Positions 50,102-58,088 of a stretch of DNA of 64,000 bases are shown piece after piece; position 1 is the stretch's first letter; every line of letters starts with the position of its first letter. A program made the position numbers and the translations under genes. The notes under the pieces were generated by a model. The model did no database searches and was not told the origin of the DNA. It was given only the letters and a program-made list of their open reading frames with translations. The DNA is from Pseudoduganella umbonata (GTDB taxonomy: Bacteria > Pseudomonadota > Gammaproteobacteria > Burkholderiales > Burkholderiaceae_D). Where the stretch lies: contig NZ_JACHXS010000016.1 in the NCBI RefSeq assembly GCF_014192225.1, forward strand, positions 1 to 64,000, read 5' to 3'.

Positions 50102-51331
50102 TTACGCGGCAACTTTCGGATTGTTGATGTACAGCGTCCAGTAGCGTGCCAAGTCGGATTCGCCGGCGGTACCCTTGACGTTCTTCAGTGCCGACAGCGC
50201 CTGCTGCTTCTTGCCGGCGTTGAACAACGCGATGCCGTAGTGCAGCTTCATCTCTTCCGGACGGCGTGCCGTGCCGAACGTCATTGCCTGGTCCATCAAC
50301 GCAATACCTTCGCTTGCCTTGCCAGCGGAAACCAGCGCATAGCCCATGTTGAACAGGCCGTCGGCATCCTTCTCCTTGATCAGGTTAGCCTGGTGCGTGG
50401 CCTGGGCAGCGTTGTTGTCGGCCAGCGTCTTGCTCGCCAGGTCTTTCAGACGCTGGTGGCGGGCGGCGTCGGTGCCGGTGCCCAGCGCGCCTTTCTTGTA
50501 CCCCTGGTCGATGATCGCGATCGCTTCAGGCGCATTGCCGGCTTGCAGCGACAGCTGGGCCATTTCCATGTACTCGGAAGGCTTGCTCAGCTGGCCCAGC
50601 GCCAGGCGCAGGCGCATCAGGTCCAGGCCCAGCGTGCGCGAGAAGCCCGGCTTGCCCTGCACGCGGTTCAGCAGGTCGGCCCAGTAGCTGGCTTTCGGGT
50701 AGCTGCCGGCCAGTTTTTCGATGGTCTGCACGTAGCCGGTCTTGTCGTTCTGCTTCAGCTGGATGTTGGCCAGCATCTGCAGGCTTTCCTCGGACTGCTT
50801 GCCCGACTTCAGCGCGGCGGCGGCTTCGTTGTAGCGGCCGCTGATGAAGTAGGTCTGCGTCAGCAGCTGCTGCATCTGCACATTGTTCGGGTTGTCTTTC
50901 AGCAGGCCCTGGATCGCGGTGATCGTTTTCGGATAGTCCTTGGCGCGGTAGTACATGCCGGCCAGGCCTTCCTGGAACTTGCCCTTTTCCGAGGCGGACA
51001 GGCGGCCCGACGCGATCAGGGTCTCGAATGCCTTGATGGCGGTCGGCGTATCGCCCGCGGTGGATGCGGCAGCTGCACGCACGCGCTCGATCTGGTATTT
51101 CTCGAATTCAGTCTTGTTGCCGACAGCATCGGCTTCCTTCAGCTTGGCCACCGCTTCGCGGGCCTTGCCGCTGCTGAGCAGGCGCTGCGCTTCCTGCAAT
51201 GGTTTGCCCACATCGGCACGGACCGTATCGGCAGCATGGGCAGCGGACACCAGGCCAGCCATGGGAGCTGCAGCGGTAAAGCCGATGGCGGCCATTACCA
51301 GGCCGAGATGGGCGAGACGGAACTTGGACAT
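50102..51331 (-). CDS. Exported tetratricopeptide-repeat protein
   Basis: 409 residues from ATG 51331 (MSKFRLAHLG); starts at 51349 or 51352 would add MKDTSL or MMKDTSL and cannot be excluded, as no site has a clear Shine-Dalgarno. The signal peptide ends at AHAAD (about 35). The rest is helical TPR-type (EAQRLLSSGKAREAVAKLKEAD, LAGMYYRAKDYPKTITAIQGLLKDNPNNVQM, FNMGYALVSAGKASEGIALMDQA). Probably a periplasmic scaffold. It follows the tonB-exbBDD genes but two hairpins lie between. Confidence 0.85.
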   Translation of the reverse strand: MSKFRLAHLGLVMAAIGFTAAAPMAGLVSAAHAADTVRADVGKPLQEAQRLLSSGKAREAVAKLKEADAVGNKTEFEKYQIERVRAAAASTAGDTPTAIKAFETLIASGRLSASEKGKFQEGLAGMYYRAKDYPKTITAIQGLLKDNPNNVQMQQLLTQTYFISGRYNEAAAALKSGKQSEESLQMLANIQLKQNDKTGYVQTIEKLAGSYPKASYWADLLNRVQGKPGFSRTLGLDLMRLRLALGQLSKPSEYMEMAQLSLQAGNAPEAIAIIDQGYKKGALGTGTDAARHQRLKDLASKTLADNNAAQATHQANLIKEKDADGLFNMGYALVSAGKASEGIALMDQAMTFGTARRPEEMKLHYGIALFNAGKKQQALSALKNVKGTAGESDLARYWTLYINNPKVAA

Positions 51332-51362
51332 AAGCGAGGTATCTTTCATCAAAAAACAAGAA

Positions 51363-51382
51363 TAGGCAGGATAACCTGCCTA
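51363..51382 (-). terminator. Hairpin with U-rich tail before the TPR gene
   Basis: TAGGCAGG and CCTGCCTA pair across four bases. The minus-strand RNA continues TTCTTGTTTTTTG, directly ahead of the TPR start codons. A weak terminator or attenuator between exbD2 and the TPR gene. Confidence 0.6.
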
Positions 51383-51437
51383 TCGTGGAAAATAAAGAGC
51401 CGTACTCCTGAGTTTCAAAAGTTACCCGTACTTACAA

Positions 51438-51465
51438 AAATCGCGGTACCGAAGTACCGCGATTT
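51438..51465 (-). terminator. Terminator of the tonB-exbBDD operon
   Basis: AAATCGCGGTAC-CGAA-GTACCGCGATTT, a 12-bp perfect stem with a tetraloop, 37 bp past the second exbD stop. The minus-strand tail is TTTTTGTAAG when the flanking As are counted. Confidence 0.85.
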
Positions 51466-51501
51466 CGTATGCCGGAATCGAAACTGTCCAGGTAAATACT
51501 C

Positions 51502-51936
51502 TTACTGGAACTGCTCGTTACCGACGAGGCCGATCTTCGTGACGCCCAGGCGCTGGGCCGCAGCCATCACGCCTGCGACGGCGTTGTACTCGACCAGCTT
51601 GTTGGGACGCAGGTGCACTTCCGGCTGGTCAGCCTGTGCCGCTACGTTCATCAGCTTCTGCTCCAGCGTGGCGCGATCCGGAATGGTCTGGCCATCCCAC
51701 AGGATCGTGCCGTCGAAGTCCACGTCGATCGTCACGACCACCGGTTCCACCGTCGATGGCGGCGGCGTACCGACCGGCATGTTCAGGTTCACCGAGTGAT
51801 TCGCTTTCGGAATCGTAATAATCAGCATAATGATCAGCACCAGCATCACGTCGATGAGCGGTGTCATGTTCATTTCCATCATTGGTTCCGGATCCGCGTT
51901 TGCTGCACCGCCGCCCGAACCGACATTCATACTCAT
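51502..51936 (-). CDS. exbD: Biopolymer transport protein ExbD (second copy)
   Basis: 144 residues. A cytoplasmic N-terminus with two Gly-rich turns, one membrane helix with the functional Asp (MNMTPLIDVMLVLIIMLII), and a periplasmic domain. It shares only the general family pattern with the first ExbD, so the two are paralogs and not a recent duplication. Part of the TonB energising complex with ExbB. Confidence 0.94.
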   Translation of the reverse strand: MSMNVGSGGGAANADPEPMMEMNMTPLIDVMLVLIIMLIITIPKANHSVNLNMPVGTPPPSTVEPVVVTIDVDFDGTILWDGQTIPDRATLEQKLMNVAAQADQPEVHLRPNKLVEYNAVAGVMAAAQRLGVTKIGLVGNEQFQ

Positions 51937-51958
51937 GGGTGTGTTCCTTTTTCAAAGA

Positions 51959-51997
51959 CTGCCCGGCCGGCAGTGAATAAACCGGCCGGCCGGGCAG
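51959..51997 (-). other. Intercistronic stem-loop between the two exbD genes
   Basis: CTGCCCGGCCGG (51959-51970) pairs perfectly with CCGGCCGGGCAG (51986-51997) around a 15-base loop. There is no U-run, so RNA stability or processing is more likely than termination. Confidence 0.7.
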
Positions 51998-52002
51998 GGG
52001 CC

Positions 52003-52431
52003 TTACATCTTGTCAGGCGGTTCGGTGATGAAACCAACCTTCTGGATGCCAGCACGCTGGGTCGTGAAGATCACGCGACCGATCGATTCGTACTTGGCTT
52101 CTTTGTCGCCACGTACGTGCACTTCGGGTTGCGGGACCTTGACAGCCTCGACCTTCAGAAAATCGAACAACTCATTAGTGTCCGCCATTTTCTTCTGATT
52201 CCAGTAGATGTCACCGTCCTTGTTGACGACGATATTGACATTTTCCGGCTTCGTTTGGATCGCCTGGTTGATCTCCGACGGCAGCGTGATTTTCTGCAGT
52301 TTGAGAACGACCGGGCTAGTAATCAGGAAGATGATCAGGAGAACCAACATGATGTCCACGAGGGGCGTCGTGTTGATCTCCGACATTACCTGGTCTTCGC
52401 CTCCGCTATCGGAGCCTACGGACATCGACAT
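52003..52431 (-). CDS. exbD: Biopolymer transport protein ExbD (first copy)
   Basis: 142 residues. One membrane helix with Asp (INTTPLVDIMLVLLIIFLIT) and a periplasmic domain (ITLPSEINQAIQTKPENVNIVV). Follows exbB by 4 bp. Transduces proton motive force with ExbB to TonB. Confidence 0.95.
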   Translation of the reverse strand: MSMSVGSDSGGEDQVMSEINTTPLVDIMLVLLIIFLITSPVVLKLQKITLPSEINQAIQTKPENVNIVVNKDGDIYWNQKKMADTNELFDFLKVEAVKVPQPEVHVRGDKEAKYESIGRVIFTTQRAGIQKVGFITEPPDKM

Positions 52432-52435
52432 GGTA

Positions 52436-53380
52436 TTAGCCTACTTTTTTCGCGCGAGCAGCGGAGTCAGCGGTGGACATCGCGCCCGAGATCAGCACGG
52501 AGTGCACGTCGGCTGCGAAGGTACGCACTTCTTCCATCGCGGTCTTGTTACGACGCACCAGCCAGTTGTAGCCCAGAACGGCCGGAACTGCGACTGCCAG
52601 ACCGAATGCCGTCATGATCAGTGCTTCACCGACCGGACCTGCAACCTTGTCGATCGACGCGTTACCGGTCATGCCGATGGCGGTCAGTGCACCGTAAATA
52701 CCCCACACCGTACCGAACAGGCCGATGAACGGTGCGGTCGAACCAACGGTTGCCAGGAACGACAGGCCGTCTTGCAGGCGCGATTGCACTTTGTCCACCG
52801 AACGCTGGATCGACATCGTCACCCAGGTCGACAGGTCGATCTGCTCCAGCAGGGCGCCGTCGTGGTGGGCCGATGCCTTGGTGCCGGTTTCAGCGATGAA
52901 GCGGAATGGCGAGCCTTCAGCCAGGGTCGTGGTGCCGGCAGCGATCGACGATGCTTTCCAGAACTTGGAGGTAGCTTCACGTGCTTGACGCATGATCTTC
53001 ATCTGGTCCAGCAGCTTGGTGATGATGATGTACCACGAGCCGATCGACATGATCGACATGATGATGATGGTGCCTTTGGCAACAGGGCCGGATTCCCATG
53101 CTGCCTTGAAGCCGAATGGGTTTTCCACTTCTTCCGTGGCGCCGTGGCCGCCAGCTGCTGCCGGTGCTGCGTCGGCAGCAGGGGCTGCTGTGTCGGCTGC
53201 CGGTGCTGCTGCATCAGCTGCTGGTGCTGCTGCCGCATCCGCTGCCGGCGCTGCAGGCGCGTCCGCGGCGGCCGGGGCAGGTGCATCGGCCATGGCCGGC
53301 GCGCTTACCAGGGCGGTTGCTGCGGTCACCGAGAACAGCACAGCGGCCAGTACAGCGGACAAACGGGTATTCTTAAACAT
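52436..53380 (-). CDS. exbB: MotA/TolQ/ExbB proton channel protein
   Basis: 314 residues, longer than E. coli ExbB. A cleavable signal peptide (to about AMA, 31) and a long Ala/Pro linker (about 32-80, repeats of PAADA) precede the channel domain. That domain has three membrane helices (GTIIIMSIMSIGSWYIIITKLL; FLATVGSTAPFIGLFGTVWGIYGALTAIG; AGPVGEALIMTAFGLAVAVPAVLGYN). The extended periplasmic N-terminus is shared with other betaproteobacterial and xanthomonad ExbB proteins. Confidence 0.94.
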   Translation of the reverse strand: MFKNTRLSAVLAAVLFSVTAATALVSAPAMADAPAPAAADAPAAPAADAAAAPAADAAAPAADTAAPAADAAPAAAGGHGATEEVENPFGFKAAWESGPVAKGTIIIMSIMSIGSWYIIITKLLDQMKIMRQAREATSKFWKASSIAAGTTTLAEGSPFRFIAETGTKASAHHDGALLEQIDLSTWVTMSIQRSVDKVQSRLQDGLSFLATVGSTAPFIGLFGTVWGIYGALTAIGMTGNASIDKVAGPVGEALIMTAFGLAVAVPAVLGYNWLVRRNKTAMEEVRTFAADVHSVLISGAMSTADSAARAKKVG

Positions 53381-53458
53381 GCTTCCTCCAAATTGATAAA
53401 AGATCAGTTCGCTGAACGTAACGACAACGAATCTTGCTAAATGAGACTTTGTCTCGGG

Positions 53459-54118
53459 TTATTCCAGCGTCCAGACGTATTGCATCTGCATCCACGCCTG
53501 CTCCGGCTTGCCATCGACCATGGTCGGCTTGAACTTGCACTTGCCGATACCATTCACGGCTGCCTTGTCCAAATCCCGGAAACCACTGGATTTCACGATC
53601 TTGGAATCGGCAACGCGACCGTCAACGCCAATCAGGAACGACAGGGTTACCGTGCCGGTTTCTTCGTTACGCAGCGACGACTTCGGCCATTCCGGCTTCG
53701 CGCAGGTGCTGAAGTCAGCCACTGCAGGAACACGCACGGACTGGGCCGGAGGTGCCGGCGGTGCAGGAGGTGCCGGTGGTGCCGCTTTCGCCAGCTCGGT
53801 CGTTGCCGGCTTTTGCTGGGTCGTGTTGGCGATCACGTTCTGCTGCGGCGGCGGCTGCTGCACATTCACTTCAACTGGCGGAATGAACGGCGGTGGTGGT
53901 GCCTTCATTTCCGGCGGCGGTGGCGGTGGTGGCAGCTCCTTCGGTGGCGGCGGAGCGACCTCTTCGATGATCTTGGTTTCAACCGGCTCGATCATTTTAG
54001 TGACGATCCGTTTGCCCATGCCCGACACCAACGCATAACCAGCAACGATGTGCAAAGCAACCACTACCACGATGCCGGTATAGTTCTTTTTGACCTTCCC
54101 GTTATCACTAAAATTCAT
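53459..54118 (-). CDS. tonB: TonB energy transducer
   Basis: 219 residues from ATG 54118 (GGAG 9 bp upstream; a TTG five codons further up is possible). Membrane helix YTGIVVVVALHIVAGYALV (about 13-31), a Pro-rich spacer (PPPPKELPPPPPPP, APPAPPAPPAPPA), then a C-terminal TonB domain (ETGTVTLSFLIGVDGRVADSKIVKSSGFRDLDKAAVNGIGKCKF). Heads tonB-exbB-exbD-exbD and powers receptors such as the one at 29.6-32 kb. Confidence 0.95.
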   Translation of the reverse strand: MNFSDNGKVKKNYTGIVVVVALHIVAGYALVSGMGKRIVTKMIEPVETKIIEEVAPPPPKELPPPPPPPEMKAPPPPFIPPVEVNVQQPPPQQNVIANTTQQKPATTELAKAAPPAPPAPPAPPAQSVRVPAVADFSTCAKPEWPKSSLRNEETGTVTLSFLIGVDGRVADSKIVKSSGFRDLDKAAVNGIGKCKFKPTMVDGKPEQAWMQMQYVWTLE

Positions 54119-55168
54119 GCCTGCTTTCTCCAATACCTACTCTACTTGAACCCCAAAATAGCGACACAAAGCTACAGCCGCATCCGGGACGTCGGCGAAT
54201 TATACATACGAATTCTTCATTGTACATAGAATTTTGGGCTCAAAAAACTGGTTAAATTTCATGCCCTTAGCTGCATCCCCGCACCAATCTGGCGTCCGTT
54301 CCAGGGCACCGCTGACCAACGCTGTGCAAGCCGTGTAATCAGTGCCATGAAGTTTTCCAAATGCGAAAAAAACAGAATTTTCTGCGCGCTTTCCTCCCTT
54401 CCAGCAATGAAAAATTTGGTACCGAAAATTGCTATTTGTTAAAAATGGGAGCGGTACCTTTGCCTATCCAGTATAAGCAATTTATAGGCCGTTAGATCAT
54501 CCGCATGCGAAAAAAACAAGCTTGAAAGTTCACTACAGAAAATATAGCTGGAGCGTGGAAAAATGTAGGTTCGGTCCAGCCGATTTGTCAAGGTGGTCAG
54601 ACCACTCGGTAGAGCAATGGAAGCTGTGCCTGCGTCGCACGGAATAACGCGGTTTTCGGTACGCAGGCGGGAAGGAAAGAGACGGCGGCAGCGCGTACTG
54701 GAACACCGGCAGCCATCAATGGGAGTCACGAAGTGCAGCCGAATCGGTGCAGCCAACCAGTCCAGCCGAATCAGGGCAGCCAAACCAGTGCAGCCAAATC
54801 AGAGCAGCCAAACTTGTGCAGCCAAACCAGTGCAGCCAAACCAGTGCAACCAAACCAGTGCATCCGAATCAGAGCAGCCAAACCAGTGCAGCCAAACCAG
54901 TGCAGCCAAACCAGTGCGGCCAAACCAGTGCAGCCAAACCAGTGCAGCCAAACCAGTGCAGCCGGATCAGTGCAGCAGCCAAACCAGTGTGGCCAAATCG
55001 GTGCGGCTAATCAACAGCCGATAAAGCGCAGCCGATAATGCACAGCCCATAAAGCGCAGCCAATCAGCGCAGCTACCAAGTGTAGCCCCGATCGCAGTGA
55101 CAGAGTAGCAAAACATTCGGCGCCGGGCAGTCTTTCGACTGGCCGGCGCCGGGGCCCTGCAAGAAAGG
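54119..55168. other. 1-kb intergenic region upstream of tonB
   Basis: 54119-54560 is AT-rich and probably holds the tonB promoter. A 14-mer ATGCGAAAAAAACA occurs twice (54361-54374 and 54505-54518). No convincing Fur box was found by eye. 54734 to about 55075 is the 14-bp array. 55076-55168 is the short downstream flank of spoVR. No gene is supported here: three overlapping plus-strand open frames only reflect the absence of stops in the repeat. Confidence 0.75.
54734..55001. repeat. 14-bp tandem array, about nineteen units
   Basis: Consensus TGCAGCCAAACCAG. Phase is kept at 14 bp from 54761 to 54970, with one 13-bp and one 17-bp unit at the ends. Degenerate AGCC(A/G)AT-type units continue to about 55075. 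Variation is mostly C/T and A/G substitutions. No unit contains a stop on the plus strand, so all three frames stay open (42 bp = 14 residues). Confidence 0.92.
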
Positions 55169-56710
55169 TCAGATCAGGCGGCCGCGTTTCTCGCGCTTGC
55201 ATTCCAGCGTGCTGATCAATTTCCCTTCGGGGGAAACGGTATCGAGGTGAACGTCGAAGCCCCACAGCCGCGCAACGTGCTTGAGCACCTCGTGCGCCTG
55301 CTGGTTCAACGGGCGGCGATTGAACTGGGTATGCCGCAAGGTCAGCGCACGGTCGTCCCGCGTATTGACGGACCAGACCTGGATGTTCGGTTCGCGATTG
55401 CCCAGGTTGTACTGGTCGGCCAGCTGCTGCCGCACGTAGCGGTAACCCATTTCGTCGTGGATGGCGGAGACCGACAGCTTTTCGTTGCGGTCGTCGTCCA
55501 GCACCGCGAAGAAGTGGAACTCCCGGATCAGCCGCGGCGACAGGTATTGGGCAATGAAGCTTTCATCCTTGAAGTTGCGCATCGCAAATTGCAGCGTTTG
55601 CTTCCAGTCGCTGCCGGCGATGTCCGGGAACCATTCGCGGTCCTCGGCCGTCGGGTTTTCGCAGATGCGGCGGATGTCCGTCATCATCGCGAAACCCAGC
55701 GCATACGGATTGATGCCGTTGTAATAGGGGCTGTGCACCGGCGGCTGGTACACCACGTTGGTGTGGCTCTTCAGGAATTCCATCATGAAGCCGTCGCCGA
55801 TCACGCCTTCGTCATACAGCTGGTTCAGGATCGTATAGTGCCAGAACGTGGCCCAGCCCTCGTTCATGACCTGGGTTTGCCGCTGCGGATAGAAATACTG
55901 CGAGATCTTGCGCACGATGCGCACCAGCTCGCGCTGCCACGGTTCCAGCAGCGGCGCGTACTTCTCGATGAAGTACAGCAGGTTTTCCTCGGGCTCGGGC
56001 GGGAAGCGGGCAGGCGCCTGCGCCACCGTCTCCTCTTCAGTCTTGCGCGGCAAGGTGCGCCACAGTTCATTGATCTGCGATTGCAGGTAGGCTTCGCGTT
56101 CCTTCTGGCGGCGCTGTTCCTGCGCCAGCGACAGCTTGGCCGGCCGCTTGTAACGGTCGACCCCGTAGTTCTGGATCGCATGGCAGGAATCGAGCAGCAG
56201 CTCGACGGCATCGATGCCGTGCCGCTGTTCGCACTCGGCGATGTAGTTCTTGGCGAACACCATGTAGTCGATGATCGCTTCCGCATCGGTCCACGTACGG
56301 AACAGGTAATTGCCCTTGAAGAAGGAGTTGTGGCCGTAGGCCGCATGGGCGATCACCAGCGCCTGCATCGTCAGGCTGTTTTCCTCCATCAGGTAGGCGA
56401 TGCAGGGATTGCTGTTGATGACGATCTCGTAGGCCAGGCCCATCTGGCCACGCTTGTAGCCTTTTTCGGTGGACAGGAAGTGCTTGCCGAACGACCAGTG
56501 GCTGTACGACACGGGCATGCCGACGGACGTGTAGGCGTCCATCATCTGCTCGGCCGTGATGATCTCCAGCTGGTTCGGGTAAGTGTCGAGGCCAAAACTT
56601 TCGGCCACGCGCTTGATTTCCTCGTGCGCCTGCTCGATCAGCTCGAATGTCCATTCAGACTGTTCCGGCAGCGCGCGCGGGTGGGGCGGTCGCTTCATCA
56701 TCTGGTTCAT
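55169..56710 (-). CDS. SpoVR family protein (YcgB-like)
   Basis: 513 residues. Matches the SpoVR/YcgB family: ALPEQSEWTFELIEQAHEEIKRVAESFGLDTYPNQLEIITAEQMMDAYTSVGMPVSYSHWSFGK near the N-terminus and NEGWATFWHYTILNQLYDEG in the middle. Biochemical function is unknown. In E. coli the homologue is controlled with yeaGH in stationary phase. The start overlaps the stop of the upstream yeaH-like gene (TAATG). Third gene of prkA-yeaH-spoVR. Confidence 0.94.
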   Translation of the reverse strand: MNQMMKRPPHPRALPEQSEWTFELIEQAHEEIKRVAESFGLDTYPNQLEIITAEQMMDAYTSVGMPVSYSHWSFGKHFLSTEKGYKRGQMGLAYEIVINSNPCIAYLMEENSLTMQALVIAHAAYGHNSFFKGNYLFRTWTDAEAIIDYMVFAKNYIAECEQRHGIDAVELLLDSCHAIQNYGVDRYKRPAKLSLAQEQRRQKEREAYLQSQINELWRTLPRKTEEETVAQAPARFPPEPEENLLYFIEKYAPLLEPWQRELVRIVRKISQYFYPQRQTQVMNEGWATFWHYTILNQLYDEGVIGDGFMMEFLKSHTNVVYQPPVHSPYYNGINPYALGFAMMTDIRRICENPTAEDREWFPDIAGSDWKQTLQFAMRNFKDESFIAQYLSPRLIREFHFFAVLDDDRNEKLSVSAIHDEMGYRYVRQQLADQYNLGNREPNIQVWSVNTRDDRALTLRHTQFNRRPLNQQAHEVLKHVARLWGFDVHLDTVSPEGKLISTLECKREKRGRLI

Positions 56711-57978
56711 TATTTAGGCTGCTTCTTGAACAGTTCGCGGAACACCGGGTAAATGTCGGCCGGTGTGACAATTTTCTGCATGGCGAAGTGCTGGTGGATC
56801 TCGGGCACCTGCGCATATTGCTCCCACAGGTTCTGCGGCGGGCCGTCGGTGATTTCCACGTAGGTGTAATACTGCACCTTCGGCATGATCGTGTTGGTCA
56901 GCAACTGGCGGCACAGCACCGAGTCGTTGTCCCAGTTGTCGCCGTCGGACGCTTGCGCCACGTAGCTGTTCCACTGGCCGGCGCCGTAGCGCTCGTCGAT
57001 GATCTTGTTCAGCAGGTTCAGCGCCGACGACACCACGGTGCCGCCCGATTCGCGCGAGTGGAAGAACTCGTGCTCGTCCACTTCGGCCGCCGCCGTGTGG
57101 TGGCGGATGAACACGACTTCGATCTTGTCGTAGACCCGTTTCAGGAACAGGTACAGCAGGATGAAGAAGCGCTTCGCCGTGTCCTTGCGCTGCTCGTCCA
57201 TCGAGCCCGACACGTCCATGATGCAGAACATCACGGCCTGCGTCATCGGTTTCGGGATCTTGATGCGGTTGCTGTAGCGCAGGTCGAACGGGTCGATGTA
57301 CGGAATCGCCAGCAGCTTGGTGTGCAGGTGATGGATGCGCTTTTTCAGCTCGACGACGCGGGAATCGTCCAGCGGCACGTCAGCCAGCAGCAGGGTTTCC
57401 AGTTCCAGCTCCGCTTCCGCCAGCGCCTTGCGCGACGGACCGCCCACGGCGATGCGCCGCCCCAGTGCGCCGCGCAACGAGCGCAGCACGTGGATATTGC
57501 TGGGTGTGCCGGACACGGTATAGCCGGCACGCTGGCTCTTGAAATCGGTGGTGGCGGTCAGCTGCGTCTTGACCAGGTTCGGCAGTTCGAGGTCTTCAAA
57601 GAAATAATTCATGAATTCTTCGCGCGACAGTTCGAAGATGAAGTCATCCTCGTTGGTCTGGTCGCTGTTGCCTGCCTTGCCGCGGCCGGAGCCGCCGCCG
57701 CCCTTGGGCCGGGCGATCTGGTCGCCCTTCTGGTATTCCTGGTTGCCGGGATTGACCACTTCCCACACGCCGCCGTGGGCATGGCCGAACGAGGGCTCGT
57801 TGACGTCCTTGACGGGAATCGAGACCTTCTCGCCGTTTTCGATGTCGGTGATTGAACGGCCCTTGATGGCGCGTCCGACCGCGTCCTTGATCTGGGCCTT
57901 GTAGCGACGCAGGAACCGTTCGCGGTTGACCGCGGACTTGTTTTTACCCTGCAGCCGTCTGTCGATGAGGTAACTCAA
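56710..57978 (-). CDS. DUF444 / YeaH family protein
   Basis: 422 residues. MSYLIDRRLQGKNKSAVNRERFLRRYK is the family start. A basic, Gly-rich segment (RPKGGGGSGRGKAG, about 91-104) is followed by a von Willebrand A-like domain (AVMFCIMDVSGSMDEQRKDTAKRF, about 245), giving a MIDAS-type metal site DxSxS. Partner of the PrkA kinase in bacterial stress responses; its activity is unknown. Confidence 0.94.
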   Translation of the reverse strand: MSYLIDRRLQGKNKSAVNRERFLRRYKAQIKDAVGRAIKGRSITDIENGEKVSIPVKDVNEPSFGHAHGGVWEVVNPGNQEYQKGDQIARPKGGGGSGRGKAGNSDQTNEDDFIFELSREEFMNYFFEDLELPNLVKTQLTATTDFKSQRAGYTVSGTPSNIHVLRSLRGALGRRIAVGGPSRKALAEAELELETLLLADVPLDDSRVVELKKRIHHLHTKLLAIPYIDPFDLRYSNRIKIPKPMTQAVMFCIMDVSGSMDEQRKDTAKRFFILLYLFLKRVYDKIEVVFIRHHTAAAEVDEHEFFHSRESGGTVVSSALNLLNKIIDERYGAGQWNSYVAQASDGDNWDNDSVLCRQLLTNTIMPKVQYYTYVEITDGPPQNLWEQYAQVPEIHQHFAMQKIVTPADIYPVFRELFKKQPK

Positions 57979-58004
57979 AAGAATCCTCCTGCGGTGGGGA
58001 CCAC

Positions 58005-58026
58005 GCTCCCGCCGGCAGGCGGGAGC
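58005..58026 (-). other. Stem-loop between prkA and yeaH
   Basis: GCTCCCGCC-GGCA-GGCGGGAGC, a 9-bp GC-rich stem without a U-run in the 110-bp gap between the two genes. It may protect the upstream prkA mRNA or reduce downstream expression. Confidence 0.6.
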
Positions 58027-58088
58027 GCGAAGCCCGGTACTGCTGTGAACCAGACTCGCTTGTCGAACCTATTATGGCACCGACAGCG

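Noticed and set aside
54200..54260. Fur box upstream of tonB
   Set aside because: AT-rich sequence is present but no 19-bp dyad close to the GATAATGATAATCATTATC consensus could be found by eye.
54593..55038. Three overlapping plus-strand frames encoding Gln/Asn/Ala/Pro repeat proteins
   Set aside because: They exist only because the 14-bp unit has no stop in any frame. All three frames open at once is a property of the repeat, not coding.
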